DNA of 64,000 nt from positions 744,001 through 808,000 of the forward strand of contig NZ_JAOCQD020000002.1 in the NCBI RefSeq assembly GCF_025290835.2, given 5' to 3'. Shown here one piece after another: positions 36,877 to 44,687 of this stretch. Origin of the DNA: Aquabacterium sp. OR-4 (GTDB taxonomy: Bacteria > Pseudomonadota > Gammaproteobacteria > Burkholderiales > Burkholderiaceae_C). The notes beneath the pieces were generated by a model, which worked only from the letters and a program-made list of their open reading frames with translations, ran no database searches and had not been told where the DNA came from. The first letter of the stretch is position 1. Each line of letters starts with the position of its first letter. The translations under genes and the position numbers were made by a program.

Positions 36877-38495
36877 GCCTCGGTGTCCTCCAGCGCCTGC
36901 GCCGGCAGCAGCGGCAGCGTGAGCACCGCGCGGGTGCCGCCGCTGGTGCTGAGCAGCTGCAGCTGGCCGCCATGGGCATGGGCCAGCGCGCGGGCGATCG
37001 ACAGCCCCAGGCCGCTGCCGTCGGGGCTGTGGCGGCGCGCGTCGCTGCCGCGAAAGTGGCGGTCAAACACCAGCGGCAGCTCGTGCGCCGGGATGCCGAT
37101 GCCCTGGTCGCTGACCGTCAGCTGCACCCGCGGCAGGCCGCCGGCGCCACCGGCGGAGGTCTGCATCGACAGGTTGACCCGGCCGCCGGCATGCGAGTAG
37201 CGCGTGGCGTTGTCGATCAGGGTGCCCAGCAGCTGGCGCAGGCGCTGCGGGTCGCCGGCCACCACCAGGCTGCCGGTGCGCGCGGGCGCGGCGGCCAGCA
37301 GCACGCCGCGGCGCGCCGCCTGGGCGCCGGCCTGGGCCAGGGCCTCGGCGGCCAGCTCTTCCAGATCGACCGGCACATGCACCAGTGACAGCGCGTCCAT
37401 GTCGCTGCGCGCCATGGCCAGCAGGTCGTCGATCACGCTGCCCAGCTGGCGCGCGGTGACGACGATGCGCGCCAGCGCCTCGCGGTATTCGCCAGCCGGC
37501 TTGTCCACGCCGCGCAGCGTGATCTCGGCCTCGCCGCGGATGGCGGTGGTGGGCGTGCGCAGCTCGTGGCTGATGTCGGCAAACAGGCGCCGGCGCTGGC
37601 CGTCGGCCTGACGCAGCGAGGCCAGGGCCTCGGCCAGCTCGCGGGTGCGCGCAGCCACCAGGTCTTCCAGGTGCTGGCGCTGGGCCGATTCGCGCTCGCG
37701 GTGCTGCTCCAGCTCGGCCGCCAGCGCATTGACGCTGCCGGCCACCTCGGCAAATTCGTCGCGCCCCACCAGCGGGATGCGGTGGCCCAGTTGGCCGGCC
37801 TGCAGGGCCCGCGCGCCCTCGCTCAGCAGTTGCAGCGGGTTGCGCAGCGCGCGGCCGAAGTACAGCGCCGCGGCCATGGCGCTGGTGGCCAGCAGCGCCG
37901 CCGCGGTGAGCCACAGCCAGCGCACCCAGGCCAACGTGGCATCGGCGGCGGCGCGCTCGCGCTGCACGGCGGCGCTTTCGCGCGCGATGTTCTCGCCGAT
38001 CAGCTTGCGCATGTCGCGGCCCTCGACCTCGTCGAACACCCGCGACAGCGCCACCCAGGCCTGCGCGGCATCGGCGCCGGGGGCCAGCGGCCGTGCCTCG
38101 TCCACCGCACGGCCCAGCGCGGCCACGCCTTCGCTCAGCAGGGCCAGGCTGTCGCGGCGGCGGGCATGCTCGTCGCCGGTCGGGTCATCGCCGTCCAGCT
38201 CGATGGCCTGGGCGCTCAGCACCTTCAGGCGCTCGAGCGTGCCCTGCATCGCGCCCTGCAGCTCGGCGCGCACGCCGCCATCGGCCGTGGCGCCCTGCTG
38301 CATCTGCGCCACCCAGGTGCGCAGGCGCTGCTTTTGCGCCGACAGCTGGATGAAGCCGGTGGCGATGTCGCTGGCCACCCGCCCGCGCAGCACCTGGCGC
38401 TCGGTGACGGCCAACGAGGCCGCCGCCAGCAGCGCGGCCAGCACCACCACCGAGGCAAAAAGGGTCAAGACGAGGGTCAGGCGGCGGCGCAGCAT
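36873..38495 (-). CDS. Sensor histidine kinase
   Basis: A 540-residue kinase: TM helix 7-28, periplasmic helical domain to about 190, second TM at about 193-212 (LWLTAAALLATSAMAAAL), HAMP, phospho-accepting H310 in DISHELRTPTTAI, and ATPase boxes LIDNATRYSHAGG, DQGIGIP and GSGLGLSIA. The periplasmic part looks like an all-helical bundle of the kind that senses small ligands or membrane state. It is first in its operon and divergent from the secreted NTF2-like gene 235 bases away. Confidence 0.92.
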   Translation of the reverse strand: MLRRRLTLVLTLFASVVVLAALLAAASLAVTERQVLRGRVASDIATGFIQLSAQKQRLRTWVAQMQQGATADGGVRAELQGAMQGTLERLKVLSAQAIELDGDDPTGDEHARRRDSLALLSEGVAALGRAVDEARPLAPGADAAQAWVALSRVFDEVEGRDMRKLIGENIARESAAVQRERAAADATLAWVRWLWLTAAALLATSAMAAALYFGRALRNPLQLLSEGARALQAGQLGHRIPLVGRDEFAEVAGSVNALAAELEQHRERESAQRQHLEDLVAARTRELAEALASLRQADGQRRRLFADISHELRTPTTAIRGEAEITLRGVDKPAGEYREALARIVVTARQLGSVIDDLLAMARSDMDALSLVHVPVDLEELAAEALAQAGAQAARRGVLLAAAPARTGSLVVAGDPQRLRQLLGTLIDNATRYSHAGGRVNLSMQTSAGGAGGLPRVQLTVSDQGIGIPAHELPLVFDRHFRGSDARRHSPDGSGLGLSIARALAHAHGGQLQLLSTSGGTRAVLTLPLLPAQALEDTEA

Positions 38496-38730
38496 GGCTT
38501 GATTTTCGCGGTGCCGGCGGCAGCGGCCGGCGCATTCATCTGGCGTTCATGCAACGGACAGGCTGCACTCATGCCGCGCTCAGCGCGGCTTCAAGCGGCG
38601 GGGCTTCAATGCCCGCTGCGGCACCGGCCCGCCGGCCGATCCGGCCGGCGCACCGGCCCGGCCGCCGCCAGTACCGCGGTCAGATCCGCTGTCAGATCCA
38701 CCGTCCCGTTCATTCCGGAGCAGTATTGCC

Positions 38731-39291
38731 ATGAAGCACCTCATCACCGCCGCCACCGCCGCACTGGCCCTCGGCACCCCGTTCATCGCGTCGGCGCAGG
38801 CCGTGGTCGTCAACCAGGCGGTCACCGAAGCCGAGGTTCTGGCTGCCCAGCAGGCCTGGTGCAAGGCGCTGGTCGACATCAGCGCCACCCACAACAGCAG
38901 CGGCCAGCCGGCCGCCAAGGCGCTGGCCGAGAAGGTGATCGATGCGGCCTACGGCTACCAGATGGGCGCGGTGCTGTTCAAGCCCACGCTGACGGTCAAC
39001 CCGCAGACCTTCCGCACCACGCGCGCCGGCGCGCTGGCCTACTTTGTGGGCGGCGACGCGGCCTTCCCGAAGGACACCGGCTTTGCGCTGAAGGGCTGGA
39101 CCAAGTGCGACGTGGCCAACAGCGCGATCTTCATCGCCGGCGACAGCGCCACCACCATGGGCAAGGTGCACTTCACCGGCAAGGACGGCAAGCTGACCTC
39201 GGTGGACAAGACCTGGAAGTTCGTCAAGGACGACGCCGGCAAGCTGCGCATCGTGGTCCACCACTCGTCGCTGGAATACGCCGGCAGCTGA
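38731..39291 (+). CDS. Secreted NTF2/SnoaL-like protein of unknown function
   Basis: A 186-residue protein with a clear signal peptide (TAATAALALGTPFIASAQA) and a mature part reading AQQAWCKALVDISA, VLFKPTLTVNPQTFRTT, GALAYFVGGDAAFPKD and IVVHHSSLEY. Members are often labelled phosphoribosyl-AMP cyclohydrolase in databases, but the cyclohydrolase metal motifs are absent and a periplasmic location does not fit histidine synthesis; an NTF2-like fold is more likely. GGAG lies just upstream. It is divergent from the kinase and could be its target. Confidence 0.72.
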   Translation: MKHLITAATAALALGTPFIASAQAVVVNQAVTEAEVLAAQQAWCKALVDISATHNSSGQPAAKALAEKVIDAAYGYQMGAVLFKPTLTVNPQTFRTTRAGALAYFVGGDAAFPKDTGFALKGWTKCDVANSAIFIAGDSATTMGKVHFTGKDGKLTSVDKTWKFVKDDAGKLRIVVHHSSLEYAGS

Positions 39292-39346
39292 TCGGCCGCC
39301 AGGTCACCCCGGGCGGCCGCCGGTGCGTGGCCGCCCAGGGCGGGGC

Positions 39347-39775
39347 TCAGCCGCCCTTGTTGCGCATCCAGTCGGCGGTGCCGAAAAAGCTCTCGGCCAG
39401 GCGCTGTGCAAGGGCCGGCTCGAGGGCGCGCTCGTCCATCGCCTGGATCATGCAGGCCATCCACTGGTCGCGCTCGGCGATGCCGATGGCAAAGGGCAGA
39501 TGCCGCGCGCGCAGCCGCGGGTGGCCGAAACGCTCGATGTAGAGGTTGGGCCCGCCCAGCCAGCCACACAGAAACCAGTGCAGCTTGTCGCGCGAGCCGT
39601 CCAGGCTGGCCGGATGCAGCACGCGGATGCCGGCGTAGGCCGGCTCCAGGTCCATCAGGTCGTAGAAGCGGTCGACCAGGGCGCGCACGCCGGGTTCACC
39701 GCCCAGGCGCTCAAAGGGCGTGGGGCCGGGCGGCGGGGCGTCGGGGTCGTTGTCGGAGGTGGCAGCGGCATTCAT
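39347..39775 (-). CDS. Group II truncated haemoglobin
   Basis: A 142-residue globin with TPFERLGGEPGVRALVDRFYD, YAGIRVLHPASL, KLHWFLCGWLGGPNLYIERFG and HPRLRARHLPFAIG; the proximal His is in LRARHLPF. The Trp near the C-terminal part (RDQWMACMIQAM) is the family's G8 Trp. It binds O2 or NO in the cytoplasm, commonly for detoxification. Monocistronic. Confidence 0.9.
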   Translation of the reverse strand: MNAAATSDNDPDAPPPGPTPFERLGGEPGVRALVDRFYDLMDLEPAYAGIRVLHPASLDGSRDKLHWFLCGWLGGPNLYIERFGHPRLRARHLPFAIGIAERDQWMACMIQAMDERALEPALAQRLAESFFGTADWMRNKGG

Positions 39776-39842
39776 GGGGCTGCGAGCTTATGTCAGTTGA
39801 CGCCGCGGCACGCGCTGCTGGCGCCAGCCGGGCGCGCGCCGC

Positions 39843-40658
39843 TCAGGGCGTGAGCAGGCGACCAGCCACCGTGCCCAGGGCCACCGCTGCGGCGCTGCCC
39901 GGCTGGGCCTCCATCAGCAGCTCGCGGCGCTGCACCGATTCGCGCACCGCGATGTCGAGCGGCACCTCACCCAGGCAGACCAGGCGCACCGGCGTCTCGC
40001 GCGGCGGGTTGACGAAGCGGTCGACCACGCTTTGCAGCTGCTGGCAGACGCTGCGGCCCTCACCCAGGCGCTGGGTCTGGTTGACCAGCAGGCGCATCGG
40101 CCGCGCCGACTGGGTGCTGACCAGCACCTTCACGGTGGCATAGGCATCGGCCAGCGAGGTGGGCTCGGGCGTGGCCACCACCACCACCTCGTCGGCCAGC
40201 GAAACGGTGAACAGCACCACGTCGGAGATGCCGGCACCGGTGTCGAGCAGCACATGGTCGAACTGCGGGCGCACCTGCTCGACCAGCGCGAGCAGCTTGT
40301 CGCGTACTTCGGGCGTCATGCGCGAGTACTCGATCAGGCCCGAGCCGGCCAGCAGCACCGTGAAGCCGCCGGGCGCCGGCTGCAGGGCCTGGGCCAGCGT
40401 GGCGCGGCCGGTGAACACGTCGTGCAGCGTGGTGCGGGCGGCCAGGTTGAGCAGCACGTCCAGGTTGGCCAGGCCCAGATCGGCATCGAGCACCAGCACG
40501 CGCTCGCCGCGGCGGGCCAAAGCGGCGGCCAGGTTGGCGGCAACGAAGGTCTTGCCCACGCCGCCCTTGCCGCTGGTGACGGCCGTGACGCGCGCACCGC
40601 GCCGGGCGCTGCCGGGTGCGGGCGCATTGGCCTCGGAGTGACTGCCGGGCTCGATCAT
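39843..40658 (-). CDS. FlhG/MinD-like ATPase
   Basis: A 271-residue MinD/ParA-type ATPase with GKGGVGKTFVAANLAAAL, LVLDADLGLANLDVLLNL and DHVLLDTGAGIS. The LANLDVLL and short linker fit FlhG (FleN), which sets flagellar number or position, better than MinD; no minC or minE is adjacent. The gene lies beside che genes and is coupled (4-base overlap) to a diguanylate cyclase, a motility context. No flagellar genes are visible in the window. Confidence 0.82.
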   Translation of the reverse strand: MIEPGSHSEANAPAPGSARRGARVTAVTSGKGGVGKTFVAANLAAALARRGERVLVLDADLGLANLDVLLNLAARTTLHDVFTGRATLAQALQPAPGGFTVLLAGSGLIEYSRMTPEVRDKLLALVEQVRPQFDHVLLDTGAGISDVVLFTVSLADEVVVVATPEPTSLADAYATVKVLVSTQSARPMRLLVNQTQRLGEGRSVCQQLQSVVDRFVNPPRETPVRLVCLGEVPLDIAVRESVQRRELLMEAQPGSAAAVALGTVAGRLLTP

Positions 40659-41419
40659 TCGGGGGAATCCTGGGACATCTGGGCAACGGGGGTCGGCGAG
40701 GTGGCGCTGGCGCTGCTGCCGAGCAGCATCTCGCGCTCTTCCAGGCTGACCTGGGGCATGGCCATGGGCTCGAAGCACACGCGGTCGCGGCCCTCGGACT
40801 TGGCGCGGTAGAGCTGGCGGTCGGAGCGCTCGATCCACAGCGCCGGGGTCGAGCGCACCCACTGCGGCGCAAAGGCACCGCCGACGCTGACCGTGACGCC
40901 CAGCTGCAGCCCCTCGGCCACCGAGACCTGGGTGCGCGCCACGCGCTGGCGCACCCGGCCAGCCACCTGCGGCCCGAAGGCCGGCGGGCAGTTGGGCAGC
41001 AGGATGGCGAACTCTTCGCCGCCGATGCGCGCCACCAGGTCCATGGGGCGCACGCTGTCGGCCAGGGCCCGGCCCACGGCGCGGATCACGTCGTCGCCGG
41101 CGGCATGGCCGTGGGTGTCGTTGACGCGCTTGAAGTGGTCGATGTCGACCAGCAGCAGCAGCGCCGATTCGCCCGAGCGCGCCACGCGGTCGACCTCGCG
41201 GGCCAGCGCCATCTCGAAATTGCGGCGGTTGGCCAGGCCGGTGAGCGCGTCGCGCGAGGACAAGGCCACCAGCTGGTCGATCAGCGCCTGCAGGTAGGGC
41301 GGCGAGCCCGGCTCGCCATCGGGGGCCGGCAGGCCGGCGTGGCGCAGCAGCGCCAGCGCGGTGTCCAGCCGCCACGGCGGGGCGTCGGCATCTGGCGGGC
41401 GATGGGTGCGCGAATCCAC
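40655..41419 (-). CDS. GGDEF-domain diguanylate cyclase
   Basis: A 254-residue protein with DALTGLANRRNFEMAL and the active site GGEEF, so it probably makes c-di-GMP. There is no transmembrane segment or recognised sensor; the N-terminal 50 residues are Pro-rich. An RxxD inhibitory site is not obvious. The ATGA overlap with the FlhG-like gene suggests joint expression, linking c-di-GMP to polar placement of flagella or chemoreceptors. Confidence 0.9.
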   Translation of the reverse strand: MDSRTHRPPDADAPPWRLDTALALLRHAGLPAPDGEPGSPPYLQALIDQLVALSSRDALTGLANRRNFEMALAREVDRVARSGESALLLLVDIDHFKRVNDTHGHAAGDDVIRAVGRALADSVRPMDLVARIGGEEFAILLPNCPPAFGPQVAGRVRQRVARTQVSVAEGLQLGVTVSVGGAFAPQWVRSTPALWIERSDRQLYRAKSEGRDRVCFEPMAMPQVSLEEREMLLGSSASATSPTPVAQMSQDSPE

Positions 41420-41598
41420 GGCGTTCAGGGGCGGGGTGCAGGAGCGGTTGGCGGGGCAGTCTAGCAGCGGGTCTGGCCCGCGCCGGGGCCGAACTGGCGG
41501 TGGCGACGGGCCCTGTTCGGCCCTTTGCCGGCACCGCCGGCGGGCAGACTGCTTCGCAGTGTGGGCGCCCTTCGTGTGCCCGGAACCCGCCTGACACC

Positions 41599-42492
41599 AT
41601 GACCGAGTTGCTGACCTCCAAACGTGCCGGCTCGAACGCCTCGTCCTCGGCCAGCGCCTCCGCGCTGGGCGGCTCGGGCGACCAGGAGTTCGCGTTTTCC
41701 ACCGCCGACTTCGAGCAGGTGCGCTCGCTGATCTACAAGCATGCCGGCATCAGCCTGCAGGCGGGCAAGCAGGCCATGGTGTACAGCCGGCTGTCGCGCC
41801 GGTTGCGCGAGACCGGCCACCAGAGCTTTGGCGAGTACCTGGGCTGGCTGCAGCAGGCCAGCGGGCCGGCGGCCGACGCCGAGTGGCAGGAGTTCGTCAA
41901 CTGCCTGACCACCAACCTGACCGCGTTCTTCCGCGAAGAGCACCACTTCCAGGAGATGGTGAGCGACCTGCGCGCGCGCAGCGGCCGCGCCCTGCGCATC
42001 TGGTGCAGCGCCGCGTCCACCGGCGAGGAGCCCTACTCGATCGCCATGACCGTGGCCGAAGCGCTGGGCAGCAGCGCCAATGTGCGCATCGTGGCCAGCG
42101 ACATCGACACCAAGGTGCTGGCCACCGCGCAGCGCGGCGTGTACGAGGCCGGCGCGCGCGGGCTGTCGCCCGAGCGGCTGCAGCGGCACTTTCTGCGCGG
42201 CAAGGGCGGCAACTCGGGCTTCATCCGGGTCAAGCCCGAGCTGGCGCGCATGATCGAGTTCCGCAGCTTCAACCTGATGAGTGCGCAGTGGCAGCTGGGC
42301 GAGCCCTTCGACCTGATCTTCTGCCGCAACGTGATGATCTATTTTGATGCGCCGACTCAGCGCCGGGTGCTGCAGCACATGCACCGCGTGATGCGCGACG
42401 ACGGGCTGCTCTACGTGGGCCACTCGGAGAACTTCACCGATTCGCGCGAGCTGTTCAAGCTGCGGGGCAAGACCATCTATCAGCGGGTGTGA
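41599..42492 (+). CDS. cheR: Chemotaxis protein methyltransferase CheR
   Basis: A 297-residue methyltransferase that methylates chemoreceptor glutamates using SAM. N-terminal helical domain with FEQVRSLIYKHAGISL, SAM site LRIWCSAASTGEEPYSIAM and DLIFCRNVMIYFD. The first 30 residues are Ser-rich and disordered. First of a plus-strand cheR-cheD-cheB set, a typical betaproteobacterial order. Confidence 0.95.
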   Translation: MTELLTSKRAGSNASSSASASALGGSGDQEFAFSTADFEQVRSLIYKHAGISLQAGKQAMVYSRLSRRLRETGHQSFGEYLGWLQQASGPAADAEWQEFVNCLTTNLTAFFREEHHFQEMVSDLRARSGRALRIWCSAASTGEEPYSIAMTVAEALGSSANVRIVASDIDTKVLATAQRGVYEAGARGLSPERLQRHFLRGKGGNSGFIRVKPELARMIEFRSFNLMSAQWQLGEPFDLIFCRNVMIYFDAPTQRRVLQHMHRVMRDDGLLYVGHSENFTDSRELFKLRGKTIYQRV

Positions 42493-42565
42493 GGGGTCAG
42501 TTACACCGGCGGCGCTGAAGTTCGGCCGCCGACCTGCCGATAACCCCCCACAAGGACCCGCACCC

Positions 42566-43240
42566 ATGATGCCTTCTGCTGTCTCCACCGCCCCAGCGCC
42601 TGCTGCCCGGGCGTCGGTACTTGCCGCCACGCCCCGCCTGCTGAAGCTGAAGGCGCAGTCGCGCCGCGACGGCGAGGCCTCGTTCTTCTACTGGGATGCC
42701 CACTTCAAGAACGAAGCCGTCAAGGTGCTGCCTGGCGAGTACTTCGTGTTCGACGAGGACATCCTGATCACCACCACGCTGGGCAGCTGCATCGCCGCGT
42801 GCATCTGGGACCGCGAGCGCCGCATCGGCGGCATGAACCACTTCATGCTGCCCGAGGGCAGCGGCGACTCGGGCCGCTACGGCAGCTACGCGATGGAACT
42901 GCTGATCAACGAGATGATGAAGCGCGGCGCCTCGCGGCTGACGCTGGAGGCCAAGGTCTTCGGCGGCGGCGCGGTGATCAGCGGCATGAACTCGATCAAC
43001 GTGGGCGAGCGCAACACCAAGTTCGTCACCGACTACCTGCAGACCGAGCGCATCCCCATCGTCAGCCGTGACGTGATGGACATCTATGCGCGCAAGGTCT
43101 GCTTTCTGCCGGCCAGCGGCAAGGCCATGGTCAAGCGCCTGGCACCGACCAACACCGAGGCCCTGGCCGCGCAGGACCGCACAGCCGCCCAGCGCGCCGT
43201 GCCGACCAGCAGCGGCGGCGGTTCGGTCGACCTGTTCTGA
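42566..43240 (+). CDS. cheD: Chemoreceptor glutamine deamidase CheD
   Basis: A 224-residue enzyme that deamidates receptor glutamines to glutamates. Catalytic C75 in LGSCIAACIWD and H92 in GGMNHFMLPEG are 17 residues apart, as in T. maritima CheD. The N-terminus (about 40 residues) is an Ala/Pro-rich extension and the C-terminus is a disordered tail. It is 73 bases from cheR and 60 from cheB. Confidence 0.95.
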   Translation: MMPSAVSTAPAPAARASVLAATPRLLKLKAQSRRDGEASFFYWDAHFKNEAVKVLPGEYFVFDEDILITTTLGSCIAACIWDRERRIGGMNHFMLPEGSGDSGRYGSYAMELLINEMMKRGASRLTLEAKVFGGGAVISGMNSINVGERNTKFVTDYLQTERIPIVSRDVMDIYARKVCFLPASGKAMVKRLAPTNTEALAAQDRTAAQRAVPTSSGGGSVDLF

Positions 43241-43300
43241 TTGTTCTGACTGCGGCGCGCCAACGGGCCGGCGCGCTGCCAAGACGGGAGTAAGAGACAC

Positions 43301-44404
43301 ATGGCCAAGATTCGCGTGGTGGTGGTGGACGATTCGGCGCTGGTGCGCGGACTGCTCACCGAGATCATCAACAAGCAAAGCGACATGACCTGCATCGGCG
43401 CCGCGGCTGATCCACTGGTGGCGCGCGAGATGATTCGCGAGCTCGACCCGGACGTGATCACGCTCGACGTCGAGATGCCGCGCATGGACGGGCTCGACTT
43501 CCTCAGCCGCCTGATGCGCCTGCGGCCGATGCCGGTGGTGATGGTGAGCACGCTGACCGAGCGCGGCGCCGAGGTGACGATGCGCGCGCTCGAGCTGGGT
43601 GCGGTGGACTTCGTGGCCAAGCCCAAGATCGGCGTGGCCGACGGCCTGCGCCAGCTGGCCGAGGACATCACCGACAAGGTGCGCACGGCCGCCCGCGCCC
43701 ATGTGCGCCGCCTGCCGCCCGCGCCGGGCCAGCCGGCCACGGCCGGTGCGCCGGCCAATGCCGGCGTGCGCGCACCGGCCCCGGTGGCCGCGCTGGGCCG
43801 GCTGTCGACCGAGAAGATCATCTTCATCGGCGCCTCCACCGGCGGCACCGAGGCCACCAAAGAGGTGCTGATGAACCTGCCGCCCGACGCGCCGGCGGTG
43901 GTCATCACCCAGCACATGCCGGCCGGCTTCACCAAGAGCTACGCCGCGCGCCTGGACGGGCTGTGCCGCATCCGCGTGCAGGAGGCGGTGGACGGCGACC
44001 GCGTGCTGCCGGGCCATGCCTACATCGCGCCGGGCGGCCTGCACCTGAGCGTGGAGCGCTCGGGCGCCAACTACATCGCCCGCGTGCGCGACGGCGATCC
44101 GGTCAACCGCCACAAGCCCAGCGTGGAGGTGCTGTTCGAATCGGCCGCGCGCGTGGTTGGCCAGAACGCGCTGGGCGTGATGCTCACCGGCATGGGCGGC
44201 GACGGCGCCCGCGCAATGAAGACCATGCGCGACGCCGGTGCGTTCAACATCTGCCAGGACGAGGCCAGCTGCGTCGTCTTCGGCATGCCGCGCGAGGCCA
44301 TCGCCCATGGCGCCGCCAACGAGGTGCTGCCGCTGCAGCGCATTGCCCCGGCGCTGATCGAGCGCCTGCGCAGCACGGTGGGCGCGTCGATGAACCGGGT
44401 CTGA
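43301..44404 (+). CDS. cheB: Chemotaxis response regulator protein-glutamate methylesterase CheB
   Basis: A 367-residue two-domain protein. The receiver has D10/D11 and phospho-acceptor D56 in [10 protein letters not shown]; the esterase has catalytic S179 in GASTGG, H205 in TQHMPAGF and D301 in [10 protein letters not shown]. It removes methyl groups added by CheR and opposes its activity in adaptation. The linker (about 135-165) is Ala/Pro-rich. Start follows GGGAG. Confidence 0.96.
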   Translation: MAKIRVVVVDDSALVRGLLTEIINKQSDMTCIGAAADPLVAREMIRELDPDVITLDVEMPRMDGLDFLSRLMRLRPMPVVMVSTLTERGAEVTMRALELGAVDFVAKPKIGVADGLRQLAEDITDKVRTAARAHVRRLPPAPGQPATAGAPANAGVRAPAPVAALGRLSTEKIIFIGASTGGTEATKEVLMNLPPDAPAVVITQHMPAGFTKSYAARLDGLCRIRVQEAVDGDRVLPGHAYIAPGGLHLSVERSGANYIARVRDGDPVNRHKPSVEVLFESAARVVGQNALGVMLTGMGGDGARAMKTMRDAGAFNICQDEASCVVFGMPREAIAHGAANEVLPLQRIAPALIERLRSTVGASMNRV

Positions 44405-44534
44405 GCCCGGCCGGCCCGCACAACGGTCCGCCAGACAGCCCGCAGGACGGCCTGCACCACAGCCCGCCCCATGGCCGGCACCGCACCGCGGTGGCCGGCC
44501 ATCGCCCTTGGCTTGATTTGTTGCTGGATTGTTT

Positions 44535-44549
44535 TGCGAATCATTCGCA
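44535..44549. promoter_or_regulatory. Candidate Fur box upstream of the siderophore receptor
   Basis: TGCGAATCATTCGCA is a 15-bp perfect palindrome around one C in an AT-rich patch (44521-44560), 138 bases before the receptor start. Fur boxes in Burkholderia and Bordetella commonly contain GCGAAT-N-ATTCGC. It suggests iron-repressed expression of the receptor operon. Confidence 0.7.
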
Positions 44550-44687
44550 TTTGCTTTAACATGCGGCAACTCTGACATCGAGACCGCAGCGTCTCGCTCG
44601 CGAAGCGCGTCCCAGCAAGCCCGCGCCAGCCATCGACTTCCGAAGTGTCCGAGGCCATCGCAACGCCCCACTCCCGGAAGTCCTGTC

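Noticed and set aside
38731..39291. Phosphoribosyl-AMP cyclohydrolase (HisI)
   Set aside because: There is a signal peptide, and the HisI zinc and magnesium motifs are absent.
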